A DNA stretch of 64,000 nt. Origin: Spirosoma agri. GTDB lineage: Bacteria; Bacteroidota; Bacteroidia; Cytophagales; Spirosomataceae. Below, piece by piece: positions 1 through 6,525 of this stretch; position 1 is the first letter of the stretch; each line of letters opens with the position of its first letter. A model generated the notes under the pieces. The model was not told the DNA's origin and made no database searches. It saw nothing but the letters and a program-made list of their open reading frames with translations. Location: NCBI RefSeq assembly GCF_010747415.1, contig NZ_JAAGNZ010000001.1:3100001-3164000 (forward strand), read 5' to 3'. Both the position numbers and the translations under genes were made by a program.

Positions 1-1004
1 AGATCAATCTGAGCGATCCCCTTACCTCTCACATTCTTAACTCTAACTATATGGCTTTTATCATATATACCGGACTCCAATTCGGTATACTCCCATCTGT
101 AACCCGCGTGAGTGGTCTTTTCGTAACGGCCATATTTGTTGCTGGAAAAGCCCCGACAGGTATATCTTATACAGCTGGCCGGAATGTCCAATGATTGCTG
201 AATTGCCGTTACGCTTTCCCATACCCGTATTACTTGAGATGTTTCAATATTTATCTGGGCAACTCTTTTGGTCATCTTAACTACTCGTATCGCTGAAATT
301 TGGTTAAGCTGCTCCTTTGTAAATGGGTTTCGCTTTCTCGCTTCTGCTATTTTTTTTCGGGTTTCCTCTGATGCTTTTCGTCCAATATTTTTACTAGGAT
401 TTAAGGCGTAGTAAGCTCTCTGTCGATCACCTTTGGCATCATTTGCCTCTGTCGAGTGTTTGCAACCCAAAGCAAAATTAGTGGCTACCTTTGCCCGATT
501 ATACCCCTTAGCCTTATTGTAAGATTGGTAAAAATCCAGCCAATACTGTTCGCGCTCATTAAGTTTCGCTAGATTATCAACTCGCTCTAATACTTCAAAG
601 TTAAAGCTGTCAATGCTGTACTTTTTCAAGGCGGGGGAAAGTCCTGTCGAGTGAGAATTGACATTGTCCTTTCTATGCTCCTTGTATCTTAGATGAATAT
701 TGCGGGACTGTCCAATATAAATTTTACCGTTAATGCGATTAGTAAATTTATAAATGCCGGGGAATCGACATTCAGGAAGGGGAGTTGGGTCTATTACGCA
801 AGTCCATGTTTGAACTTTGGGTATTGCTGATTTATTCTGTTTACGGCGAACTACCCCGGCTCCATCCAGTATGCGATGGATAGTGGTTTTAGAGCAACTA
901 TACTGCTTAGCAAGGTTTACAAGCGTTTTGCCATTTATATAAGCCTGAATAATGGTCAATTCCTGTTCTTGACTGAATAAGCTATTGGTTGGTTTTAATC
1001 CCAT
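1..1004 (-). CDS. HTH + GIY-YIG nuclease, homing-endonuclease type (partial, C-terminus outside window)
   Basis: I translated this frame by hand; it stays open from an ATG at 1002-1004 to the left edge, giving 334 visible residues. Residues about 10-55 look like a resolvase or transposase-type helix-turn-helix (AKQYSCSKTTIHRIL). A GIY-YIG core follows at about 77-165, with PGIYKF then KIYIGQS and R-x5-H spacing (LRYKEH). Next is a basic linker (EETRKKIAEARKR) resembling the NUMOD helices of phage-type GIY-YIG enzymes, then a NUMOD1-like segment (WESVTAIQQSLDIPASCI), and a second such unit seems to start at the edge (GIAQIDL). The family makes site-specific DNA breaks, often to spread itself. 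The start overlaps the stop of the upstream HNH gene by 10 bp, so the two are probably translationally coupled. Confidence 0.85.
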   Translation of the reverse strand, partial: MGLKPTNSLFSQEQELTIIQAYINGKTLVNLAKQYSCSKTTIHRILDGAGVVRRKQNKSAIPKVQTWTCVIDPTPLPECRFPGIYKFTNRINGKIYIGQSRNIHLRYKEHRKDNVNSHSTGLSPALKKYSIDSFNFEVLERVDNLAKLNEREQYWLDFYQSYNKAKGYNRAKVATNFALGCKHSTEANDAKGDRQRAYYALNPSKNIGRKASEETRKKIAEARKRNPFTKEQLNQISAIRVVKMTKRVAQINIETSQVIRVWESVTAIQQSLDIPASCIRYTCRGFSSNKYGRYEKTTHAGYRWEYTELESGIYDKSHIVRVKNVRGKGIAQID

Positions 1005-1342
1005 TGTTTATATTTCTTTTTAACAGGTTTAACAAAGTTCTTAGGAAAGCTATCCGTTTGTTCATGGCAGGTACGGCACAGGGTTTGCCCGTTGGAAATT
1101 TGCCATAAGGCCGGGCACGCTATAGCCTCATCAACACTGGTAATCGCGTGAGTCTTTACCAGTGTTGATAGTTCCCTGATATGGTGCGCTTCGATGATGA
1201 TCTTTCGCCCATTGCGTTTGCCGCACACTTGACACGTAAACCGGTCCCGGATAAATACAGACCTCTTCCATTCCTGATACTCATCCAGCCGACGGATGTA
1301 CCGAACAAGTGCCGTAGTGGATAACCCTTTATCTTTGTTCAT
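995..1342 (-). CDS. HNH endonuclease
   Basis: A 115-residue protein with a classic zinc-supported HNH fold. A first CxxC pair (CQVCGKRNGRK) precedes the AHHI catalytic motif, followed by the conserved NGQTLCRTCHEQT segment with a second CxxC. This arrangement is typical of small phage and mobile-element HNH nucleases, which nick or cut DNA. The start overlaps the stop of the LuxR-type gene by 4 bp, and its own stop overlaps the start of the GIY-YIG gene, so it sits inside one polycistronic unit. Nothing indicates a partner specificity subunit. It may be a free-standing homing nuclease or a phage packaging-type HNH; the lack of nearby terminase or capsid genes argues against the latter. Confidence 0.85.
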   Translation of the reverse strand: MNKDKGLSTTALVRYIRRLDEYQEWKRSVFIRDRFTCQVCGKRNGRKIIIEAHHIRELSTLVKTHAITSVDEAIACPALWQISNGQTLCRTCHEQTDSFPKNFVKPVKKKYKQWD

Positions 1343-1782
1343 AAGATCATCAGGTTATCAATGGCAAACTTGAGTATGTCCCGTGCGCTGCCTAAGCCTA
1401 GCTTTGCGGCTATATGAGCCTTGTGGTTTGCCAGTGTGCGGTACGAAATGCTGAGCAGTCTAACTATATCCTCGCTCCGCTGGCCCTGGCCGATGAGCCG
1501 AAGCACAAGCAATTCCTGTTTACCCAGCTTGCCTATACCCTCAAAGTCCGTCGGTGACACCACCCGTACCGTTACAGTTCTTGCCCGTCGTTTATTTTCT
1601 TTTGCCAGTAAATCCCGAATGCCCCAAATGCTCAAATCCTGAATGGAACCAACGAGTAGCTCGCTAATGTCCAGAAACATACGAGACACGTACGTATTAG
1701 TTTTTTCGTGTTCCTGATAGCCATTGAGGGCTATGGACAACACGGCCAAAGCCGCATCGTCCAGATTTTTCAAGTCTCTCAT
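1339..1782 (-). CDS. LuxR-type HTH protein without receiver domain
   Basis: 147 residues. The C-terminal half (about 85-147) matches a LuxR/GerE helix-turn-helix: a K-x-E-L-x-VLRLIGQGQRSEDIVRLL opening, then SYRTLANHKAHIAAKLG as the recognition helix, then a closing helix. The N-terminal about 80 residues are helical with no recognisable receiver or ligand domain and no phospho-aspartate site. It is probably a DNA-binding regulator of this mobile operon, or an autoregulator. It lies 3 bp after the preceding gene and overlaps the HNH start by 4 bp (ATGA type). Function beyond DNA binding is not known. Confidence 0.75.
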   Translation of the reverse strand: MRDLKNLDDAALAVLSIALNGYQEHEKTNTYVSRMFLDISELLVGSIQDLSIWGIRDLLAKENKRRARTVTVRVVSPTDFEGIGKLGKQELLVLRLIGQGQRSEDIVRLLSISYRTLANHKAHIAAKLGLGSARDILKFAIDNLMIL

Positions 1783-1785
1783 GGC

Positions 1786-2043
1786 CTAGTTTTCCGCTAA
1801 GGGTAAATACAGGTTTTCCGCTTCGGCAAACCGATATACCTTGTCAATCACATCAATCCGTTCGGCAACACAGAGCAACGACTCGTTTTTACTCCGTGGG
1901 TAGGAGCCTAAATCTATGCCGTAGTAATAGAGCAATTTGGCGTAGATTCGGGCGTAGACTTCTGAACGGGGTTCGTTCCAGAGAATGGCGGCATGAGTGA
2001 CAACCCGGTGAGTTAGGGCGCGGACGCTTAGGGTATTATTCAT
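1786..2043 (-). CDS. small unknown protein of the island operon
   Basis: 85 residues, helical, with no motif I recognise (VRALTHRVVTHAAILW near the N-terminus, a YAKLLYYYG segment in the middle). The ATG overlaps the upstream stop as ATGAATAA (8 bp) and is preceded by a near-perfect Shine-Dalgarno run within 2047-2062, which supports this start. It sits third in a six-gene minus-strand operon. Base composition is close to its operon neighbours and less AT-rich than the genes to the right. Confidence 0.6.
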   Translation of the reverse strand: MNNTLSVRALTHRVVTHAAILWNEPRSEVYARIYAKLLYYYGIDLGSYPRSKNESLLCVAERIDVIDKVYRFAEAENLYLPLAEN

Positions 2044-2362
2044 GGTCCTGCCCTCCTTTCTGGAAATCGATCAGGAATTGTAATCCGTCATGAGCCGATT
2101 GCAGGTCAGTTAAGAAATTGACTAAACCAAGTAGATCGTACAGGGTATTCTGATTGGAGGTTGCGCTTAGATCACGCTGATTTGTGGTAAGCCAGTGATA
2201 AAGGACTCTGTTAATTGCCTTAATGGGCAGGTTGCCATCCAAGTAGTCATCAACTACCCGCAGTACTCCAACCTGGGCACTATACAACTCTTCGGATACA
2301 GCAGGGAATACCGGCTGCCGACTATCCTCCATTGTAAGAATTGGGCATGATGTACTACACAT
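2036..2362 (-). CDS. small unknown protein of the island operon
   Basis: I place the start at the ATG at 2360-2362, because a strong AGGAGG-type ribosome binding site lies just upstream within 2366-2381; an earlier in-frame start at 2386 would bury it. This gives 108 residues. The sequence is acidic and helical (VGVLRVVDDYLDGNLPIKAI, LYDLLGLVNFLTDLQSA) with no signal peptide and no family I can name. Its last codons (QKGGQ) are encoded by the ribosome binding site of the next gene, which is also true of the gene upstream. It overlaps the next gene by 8 bp. Confidence 0.6.
   Translation of the reverse strand: MCSTSCPILTMEDSRQPVFPAVSEELYSAQVGVLRVVDDYLDGNLPIKAINRVLYHWLTTNQRDLSATSNQNTLYDLLGLVNFLTDLQSAHDGLQFLIDFQKGGQDHE
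2047..2062 (-). promoter_or_regulatory. strong Shine-Dalgarno, copy 2 of a duplicated junction
   Basis: On the minus strand this reads CAGAAAGGAGGGCAGG and ends 3 bases before the ATG at 2043. Exactly the same 16 bases occur at 2366-2381. Such a strong anti-16S match is unusual in Bacteroidetes, where most genes lack a clear Shine-Dalgarno. Confidence 0.7.
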
Positions 2363-2618
2363 TACCCTGCCCTCCTTTCTGAACAATGGTAGTCCTTACG
2401 TTACAGGAATCAATGACGTTGCCGTTGCCGACCTGATTAATCTCGGAATAGACATTGACAGTGATCGTAACCCGCTTGATACTGCGAAAAAACGTCGTCA
2501 GCAGGTCAAGCAGTTGCCGAGCATCCGGCTCTTGGGGGGATTTGGCCGCATTTTGGGCCTTTGGTGTAGGAAAGAGCGCATTTCTCCCCTTACCCGCGTA
2601 CCTTTGTACCGTGTTCAT
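2355..2618 (-). CDS. small unknown protein, first gene of the island operon
   Basis: 87 residues, basic at the N-terminus (MNTVQRYAGKGR), then a region that reads like a compact helix followed by beta strands (RVTITVNVYSEINQVG, NVIDSCNVRTTIV). No family recognised. It is the promoter-proximal gene of the minus-strand operon; a Bacteroidetes-type promoter lies about 150 bp upstream (2771-2801). The stop overlaps the next gene's start region and its C-terminus (QKGGQGNV) carries that gene's Shine-Dalgarno. Confidence 0.55.
   Translation of the reverse strand: MNTVQRYAGKGRNALFPTPKAQNAAKSPQEPDARQLLDLLTTFFRSIKRVTITVNVYSEINQVGNGNVIDSCNVRTTIVQKGGQGNV
2366..2381 (-). promoter_or_regulatory. strong Shine-Dalgarno, copy 1 of a duplicated junction
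   Basis: Same 16-base element as at 2047-2062, here ending 3 bases before the ATG at 2362. It decides the start of the 108-residue protein. Confidence 0.7.
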
Positions 2619-2647
2619 TATAAACTGATCGTTTAGAGTGGCACTTG

Positions 2648-2688
2648 CCCCGCAGCTACGCCGTCCAAAGTATAGCGCGGGGTTTTTT
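2648..2688 (+). terminator. intrinsic terminator on the plus strand, also a leader hairpin of the minus operon
   Basis: CCCCGC (2648-2653) pairs with GCGGGG (2677-2682), and after one bulged A the inner GCTA pairs with TAGC; six T follow at 2683-2688. On the plus strand this is a good rho-independent terminator. On the minus strand the same hairpin lies within the long leader of the operon that starts at 2618. Confidence 0.6.
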
Positions 2689-2770
2689 GTTGCTTATCAA
2701 GTCAGTTCATACCGTCCAGCGGGCAACCTCATCGGTACTATATCGCCTTTTCTGTTCCTAATTGACAAGT

Positions 2771-2801
2771 CAAAGGTACACAAAACCTTTATTATATCAA
2801 A
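2771..2801 (-). promoter_or_regulatory. Bacteroidetes-type promoter for the minus-strand island operon
   Basis: Read on the minus strand: TTTG (2798-2801), a 19-bp gap, then TACCTTTG (2771-2778). This is an exact match to the -33 TTTG / -7 TAnnTTTG consensus. Transcription would begin near 2764, leaving a leader of about 145 nt before the first start codon. Confidence 0.6.
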
Positions 2802-2823
2802 TGTTTTTGGTCGAAAAAATAGG

Positions 2824-3030
2824 TCATTTCAAGGATATGTTTAATTTAACTTGTAGTGCTTCCGCTATTTTATCTAATGTGTCAAGAGTAAGATTCTGCT
2901 TACCTGCCTCGTAGTTAGTTACAGTTGATTCCGCCAACCCCAACTTTTCGCCTAGTTCTTTCTGAGTTAATCCTTTCTGCTTTCTAGCCGCTCTAATAAG
3001 CAGCCCAATTTTCTCTTTACTATCTCCCAT
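2824..3030 (-). CDS. XRE-family transcriptional repressor (HTH_3)
   Basis: 68 residues, almost wholly one helix-turn-helix domain: IGLLIRAARKQKGLTQKELG then LAESTVTNYEAGKQNLTLDTLDKIAEALQV, the standard HTH_3 pattern with the E-x-G-K-x-N-L-T element. It is likely the phage-like or toxin-antitoxin-like regulator of the island. It lies between a promoter upstream of it (3054-3084) and the promoter of the following operon just past its stop, so it could repress either. Start chosen at the only ATG in frame, MGDSKEKIG. Confidence 0.85.
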   Translation of the reverse strand: MGDSKEKIGLLIRAARKQKGLTQKELGEKLGLAESTVTNYEAGKQNLTLDTLDKIAEALQVKLNISLK

Positions 3031-3053
3031 CTCTTTAAAACCTTTTATATATG

Positions 3054-3084
3054 CAAAGTTACTTAATTGGCGTAACCCTGCAAC
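3054..3084 (-). promoter_or_regulatory. probable promoter of the XRE gene
   Basis: On the minus strand TAACTTTG (3054-3061) fits the -7 TAnnTTTG element; 19 bp further upstream is GTTG (3081-3084), a partial match to the -33 TTTG. It sits about 25 bp before the XRE start codon. Confidence 0.45.
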
Positions 3085-3419
3085 GAAGTCACGTCAAAAC
3101 GCATTAATTGCTAGGTTCAAATTTAGCCATCGGCAACCAAATTGAGAATGTCAATATTTTTGAAATGCCGACTCTCATTAATGTCAACCTTTTTTGCAAT
3201 ATAGTATATTCAAACAAATGTACATTTTTAATCCGTTTAATCAATTAGCAAAATAATTGCTTTTTACTTTTTGCTTTAAAGAGTTTATTCATTATCATGA
3301 GGGCAAATATATTTTTGAGCCAATGTAGATTAATTGTAAAGTTTGAATTTATAACGTTACTAGAACATATTATTAGACAACTTTCTTTTCTAAAATAAGG
3401 TCCTCGCCAGTCAATTGCA
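3085..3419. other. AT-rich intergenic region
   Basis: No convincing gene. The minus-strand open frame here (3245-3493) overlaps the start of the next plus-strand gene and has no coding character. The promoter for the plus-strand gene at 3420 must lie here, but I see no clean TAnnTTTG match. Confidence 0.5.
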
Positions 3420-4106
3420 ATGAACAAAAAATTGAAGAACTCAATCGAAATTGTTGGCCTAGTAGTAACGATTTGGGGAATAATTACGGCCATTCAGAAT
3501 GAAAAAATAGTTTACATTTTTTTACTATTATTTGTTTTGGCAGCACTAAGTTTTGTTGCTTTCAGAGAGTATATTTTCAAATCAATAGAATTCCACTCAA
3601 TTGATTATGAATTTACAATCCATGACAAAGAGGGTAAGAGAGCAGTTTGTAAAAAAAAGAAGTTATTTACAGTATATAGTAAGAATTTTACTACACTACA
3701 TGATAAAAACATTGGTGGTACTGGTAATGTAAACTTTATAAAAAGTAATATGGGTAAACCTATGCAAGTTACCGAAGGAGGTTCTATATCACTAATTACT
3801 ATGTTCCATCCACCACTTAAGGAAGATATACAACACAAGCATACTATTGAAATGGAATATATAAATTGCTTTACCGAATCTATTGAGTCGATCTTGATTC
3901 AAGCAGACAGGAAATGTGCAGCAGTAACGACTAATATTTCCTTTCCGCATGACAGACCATGCAAATCTGCAAAAGCATATTTATTTTTCGATGATTCTGC
4001 AACACAGTTGGACAAACCTACAATCTCAGACGATGGAAAAAAATTAGAATTTGTTGTTACAAAACCAAAACAGTTTGGGAAGTATAACATCGAATTCACG
4101 TGGTAA
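3420..4106 (+). CDS. two-TM membrane protein with C-terminal beta-rich domain, unknown
   Basis: 228 residues. Two hydrophobic helices lie at about 10-27 (IEIVGLVVTIWGIITAI) and 31-48 (IVYIFLLLFVLAALSFV), followed by about 175 residues of alternating hydrophobic and polar residues typical of beta strands, with a GGTGNVNFI turn and no catalytic motif I can see. The architecture, a short N-terminal TM hairpin plus a soluble beta domain, recalls membrane effectors of defence systems such as Cap15 of CBASS, but no cyclase or sensor lies next to it, so this is only a structural resemblance. It is strongly AT-rich like its neighbours. Confidence 0.6.
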   Translation: MNKKLKNSIEIVGLVVTIWGIITAIQNEKIVYIFLLLFVLAALSFVAFREYIFKSIEFHSIDYEFTIHDKEGKRAVCKKKKLFTVYSKNFTTLHDKNIGGTGNVNFIKSNMGKPMQVTEGGSISLITMFHPPLKEDIQHKHTIEMEYINCFTESIESILIQADRKCAAVTTNISFPHDRPCKSAKAYLFFDDSATQLDKPTISDDGKKLEFVVTKPKQFGKYNIEFTW

Positions 4107-4261
4107 ATAAAGTATTATAAGGAATACAAATATCACAAAATACATTCCCAGTGTTACTAATTAGCACTTATCGCTAGATTAAAGTTAACTTATTGTCCAT
4201 TTTAATTGTTTAATAAATTGGGTTTATATACACGTATCTATCCAGCTTGAGTAACTCCTAT

Positions 4262-5047
4262 TCAATAAATTGGCCCCTTGTTCAAGTCTGAATGTATAAT
4301 AGGGAAATGGCAATCAAATTTCTCGGTTACGTCTTCAACTAAGTCGCTGAACCATCTTGGCGCACCAGGGGCAATTAATACAGCCTCAATTATCTCACTT
4401 AAATTGATCGGTACTTGTTCGTAAGTACGCGGGTTGTCTTGCTCAAAAGAGTCGGGGTTTTTTATAGCCTGCTCAAAATCATAAACATCTGCATAGCAAA
4501 CACGCAATTCTTTTTCATGCTCAAAAGACTTTCGCTTAAACATTACATTATAAGTCTTTTCGTCTTTTTCTTTTGTATAAACCTGATAATCGATATATTT
4601 TACTTTGCCTACATGACAACTCATCGGCAAGGCATTTCTTAATTTATCATAAGTAGTTTGAATAGATATTGCCTCATTAGACTTAGCATATAACTTCCAC
4701 ATCGCTGCTGACTCATACTCGTTCATGTGCCAGCAATTAATGAATATATACTGACGCTGGAACTTCTCCCACACCCATTTCAATAGTTCTGATGATTGCT
4801 CCGGCGTATACTTATGCTTATCGGTGTGTTCTTTTTTGAATTCTTCTAATCTCTTGAGAACTTCCTGTTTTGGAGTATATCCTTCATACTGATCTTCAAA
4901 TTGATCGCATCTGGTTAAATGAAGTTTACTACTATTAAGCATTGAGACATATTTAGTAAAGTCCATATACCGCCATATTTTAGGATTTTCGCCAATTGGG
5001 ACATTGAAAAGCATCCTTTCTGCCTCTTCTATTTCCTTTTTATTCAT
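4262..5047 (-). CDS. DUF2971 family protein
   Basis: 261 residues, the usual length for DUF2971. Family features visible: an N-terminal IWRYMDF..Y.SML segment with LHLTRCDQFEDQYEG, the central INCWHMNEYESAAMWKLYA motif, SIQTTYDKLRNAL, and a YIDYQ...FKRKSFEHEKELR block, then a C-terminal IIEAVLIAPGAP strand. DUF2971 proteins are common in prophages and defence islands, and their biochemistry is not settled. No signal peptide or TM segment. A 60-codon open frame lies 38 bp upstream and may be co-transcribed. Confidence 0.8.
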   Translation of the reverse strand: MNKKEIEEAERMLFNVPIGENPKIWRYMDFTKYVSMLNSSKLHLTRCDQFEDQYEGYTPKQEVLKRLEEFKKEHTDKHKYTPEQSSELLKWVWEKFQRQYIFINCWHMNEYESAAMWKLYAKSNEAISIQTTYDKLRNALPMSCHVGKVKYIDYQVYTKEKDEKTYNVMFKRKSFEHEKELRVCYADVYDFEQAIKNPDSFEQDNPRTYEQVPINLSEIIEAVLIAPGAPRWFSDLVEDVTEKFDCHFPIIHSDLNKGPIY

Positions 5048-5085
5048 ATATAAACAAAGGCGATTGTAGTATCGCTAAAAATTAC

Positions 5086-5268
5086 TTAATCAGTTGGCAA
5101 GCCATGAAAGTGAAAGAGCAATTTGGCCTCTTCCTTGCTCTTAGAAAGAATAAGGCTTTCGTTATGCGATTGAGGATATATACTAGACCTAATATCGATT
5201 AAATGAAGATCCCTTCGCAAAATGACATCAATCTGAGCTACGTTAACTTTATCGTAGATCACATACAT
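5086..5268 (-). CDS. possible small protein upstream of DUF2971 gene
   Basis: 60 residues starting MYVIYDKVNVAQIDVILRRD. No family recognised. Its position 38 bp upstream of the DUF2971 gene on the same strand suggests a leader gene of a two-gene unit, but it could also be a decayed fragment of a longer gene or a chance frame in AT-rich DNA. Confidence 0.35.
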   Translation of the reverse strand: MYVIYDKVNVAQIDVILRRDLHLIDIRSSIYPQSHNESLILSKSKEEAKLLFHFHGLPTD

Positions 5269-5636
5269 GTTATTTTCTGGCTTATTTCTTCGTTCAAAAC
5301 CTTTTGTTTACAGCCAATTGATAAAATTAAATAAGTTCGTATTTTCCATGTAGCTATGTAACAAGTTCAGAGATACAAAGCTAACATTATGAACTAGCTA
5401 TAACACAGCTAGCATCGAAAACATATCTGGTAAATTACCCAACTTACCTACAAGTGCAATAATTAGCAAGACAAGTATTTATCCAGATTGCGTAACTCAA
5501 AGTAAAAACTCTTAACTAACGGATTCATAATTGATTAAAAATAGATCTTATTAAAAACAGAGATTATTTGACTCATATTTCGCTAAAGCCTTCGTGAACC
5601 GCTATTTTAGAGCAGATTTTTATAATTTAATGCTTG
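5269..5636. other. divergent intergenic region
   Basis: It separates the minus-strand DUF2971 unit from the plus-strand methyltransferase operon. A minus-strand TAGCTTTG (5376-5383) fits the -7 element. A small inverted repeat, CTAGCT (5394-5399) with AGCTAG (5407-5412), could be an operator. No open frame of note. Confidence 0.35.
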
Positions 5637-6515
5637 ATGATCGCCGCTGAACACGAAAATAGTACCTCCGCCTATGATGGTATTAATAAATACGAAGGAG
5701 TAAGTAGTAAAGGAAACGATTGGGCCGTTTATAATGGTGATTCTCAAGAGGTGTTAAAGCAGCTAACAAGTGACCAATTTGACTGTGTAGTGACATCTCC
5801 CCCCTATTTTTGGCTAAGAGATTATGGGTATGAAGGTCAGATAGGATTAGAAGAATCAGTAGACGAGTTTATCGAAAATCTCTGTTTGACGTTTGATGAG
5901 ATTTATAGAGTCATGAAACCTTCCGGTGTTTTTTTCTTAAATATTGGTGATACCTACTATTCAGGAAAAGGAGAATCGAAAGGCGTAGACAAAAAAAGTA
6001 GTAAACGTAGATTTGGCCTCAGAGCAGTTGATAAAAGTGGTGGGCTGGGTATTGGCATAAGACCTAAATCTTTGATAGGTATTCCATGGCGAGTCGCTAC
6101 GGAAATGATTCGTAGGGGGTGGGTTTTGAGAAGTACTATAATTTGGTATAGAAAGCATGCATTGCCCGAATCGGTTAGAGATAGGCCAAGAAGAAGTTAT
6201 GAGTTTGTATTTATGATGACAAAACATAAGGATTATTATTTCAATAGAGAGCCTTTAAAAGAGGTTGAACAGGAAGATATGTGGACTATAACCGCTAGAC
6301 CAAAATCTCAAAATCTTGGTACGGCGCCATATCCGGATGAACTAGTTGAAAGATGTTTAAGCATTGGTTGTCCAAATTCAGGGTTGGTATTAGATCCATT
6401 TCTTGGGAGCGGGACAACGGCCAGAGTTGCTCTAAATATGGGGCGTGATGTAGTTGGGATTGATTTAAGTAAAGAATTCTGTGAGTACACAGTGAATCAA
6501 TTGCAATCTTTATAG
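5637..6515 (+). CDS. DNA methyltransferase, beta class (N4-cytosine or N6-adenine type)
   Basis: 292 residues from the ATG at 5637 (a TTG precedes it by one codon). The catalytic motif IV, TSPPY (SPPY at about 54-57), precedes the SAM-binding motif I DPFLGSGTT (about 253-261), the motif order of class beta enzymes; SPPY favours N4-cytosine. Other family blocks: FDEIYRVMKPSGVFFLNIGDTYY, IPWRVATEMIRRGW and RPRRSYEFVFMMTK. It is not split and no TRD duplication is seen. It is the first gene of a three-gene unit: 10 bp to the ATPase gene, then 20 bp to the HNH gene. The natural reading is that it marks host DNA so the ATPase/nuclease pair spares it, or that it supplies a modification the pair senses. 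Confidence 0.9.
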   Translation: MIAAEHENSTSAYDGINKYEGVSSKGNDWAVYNGDSQEVLKQLTSDQFDCVVTSPPYFWLRDYGYEGQIGLEESVDEFIENLCLTFDEIYRVMKPSGVFFLNIGDTYYSGKGESKGVDKKSSKRRFGLRAVDKSGGLGIGIRPKSLIGIPWRVATEMIRRGWVLRSTIIWYRKHALPESVRDRPRRSYEFVFMMTKHKDYYFNREPLKEVEQEDMWTITARPKSQNLGTAPYPDELVERCLSIGCPNSGLVLDPFLGSGTTARVALNMGRDVVGIDLSKEFCEYTVNQLQSL

Positions 6516-6525
6516 AATCAAATTC

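Noticed and set aside
2599-2606. TACCTTTG on the plus strand ahead of the plus-strand terminator
   Set aside because: Matches the -7 element, but there is no -33 element at the right spacing and it lies inside a coding gene; probably chance.
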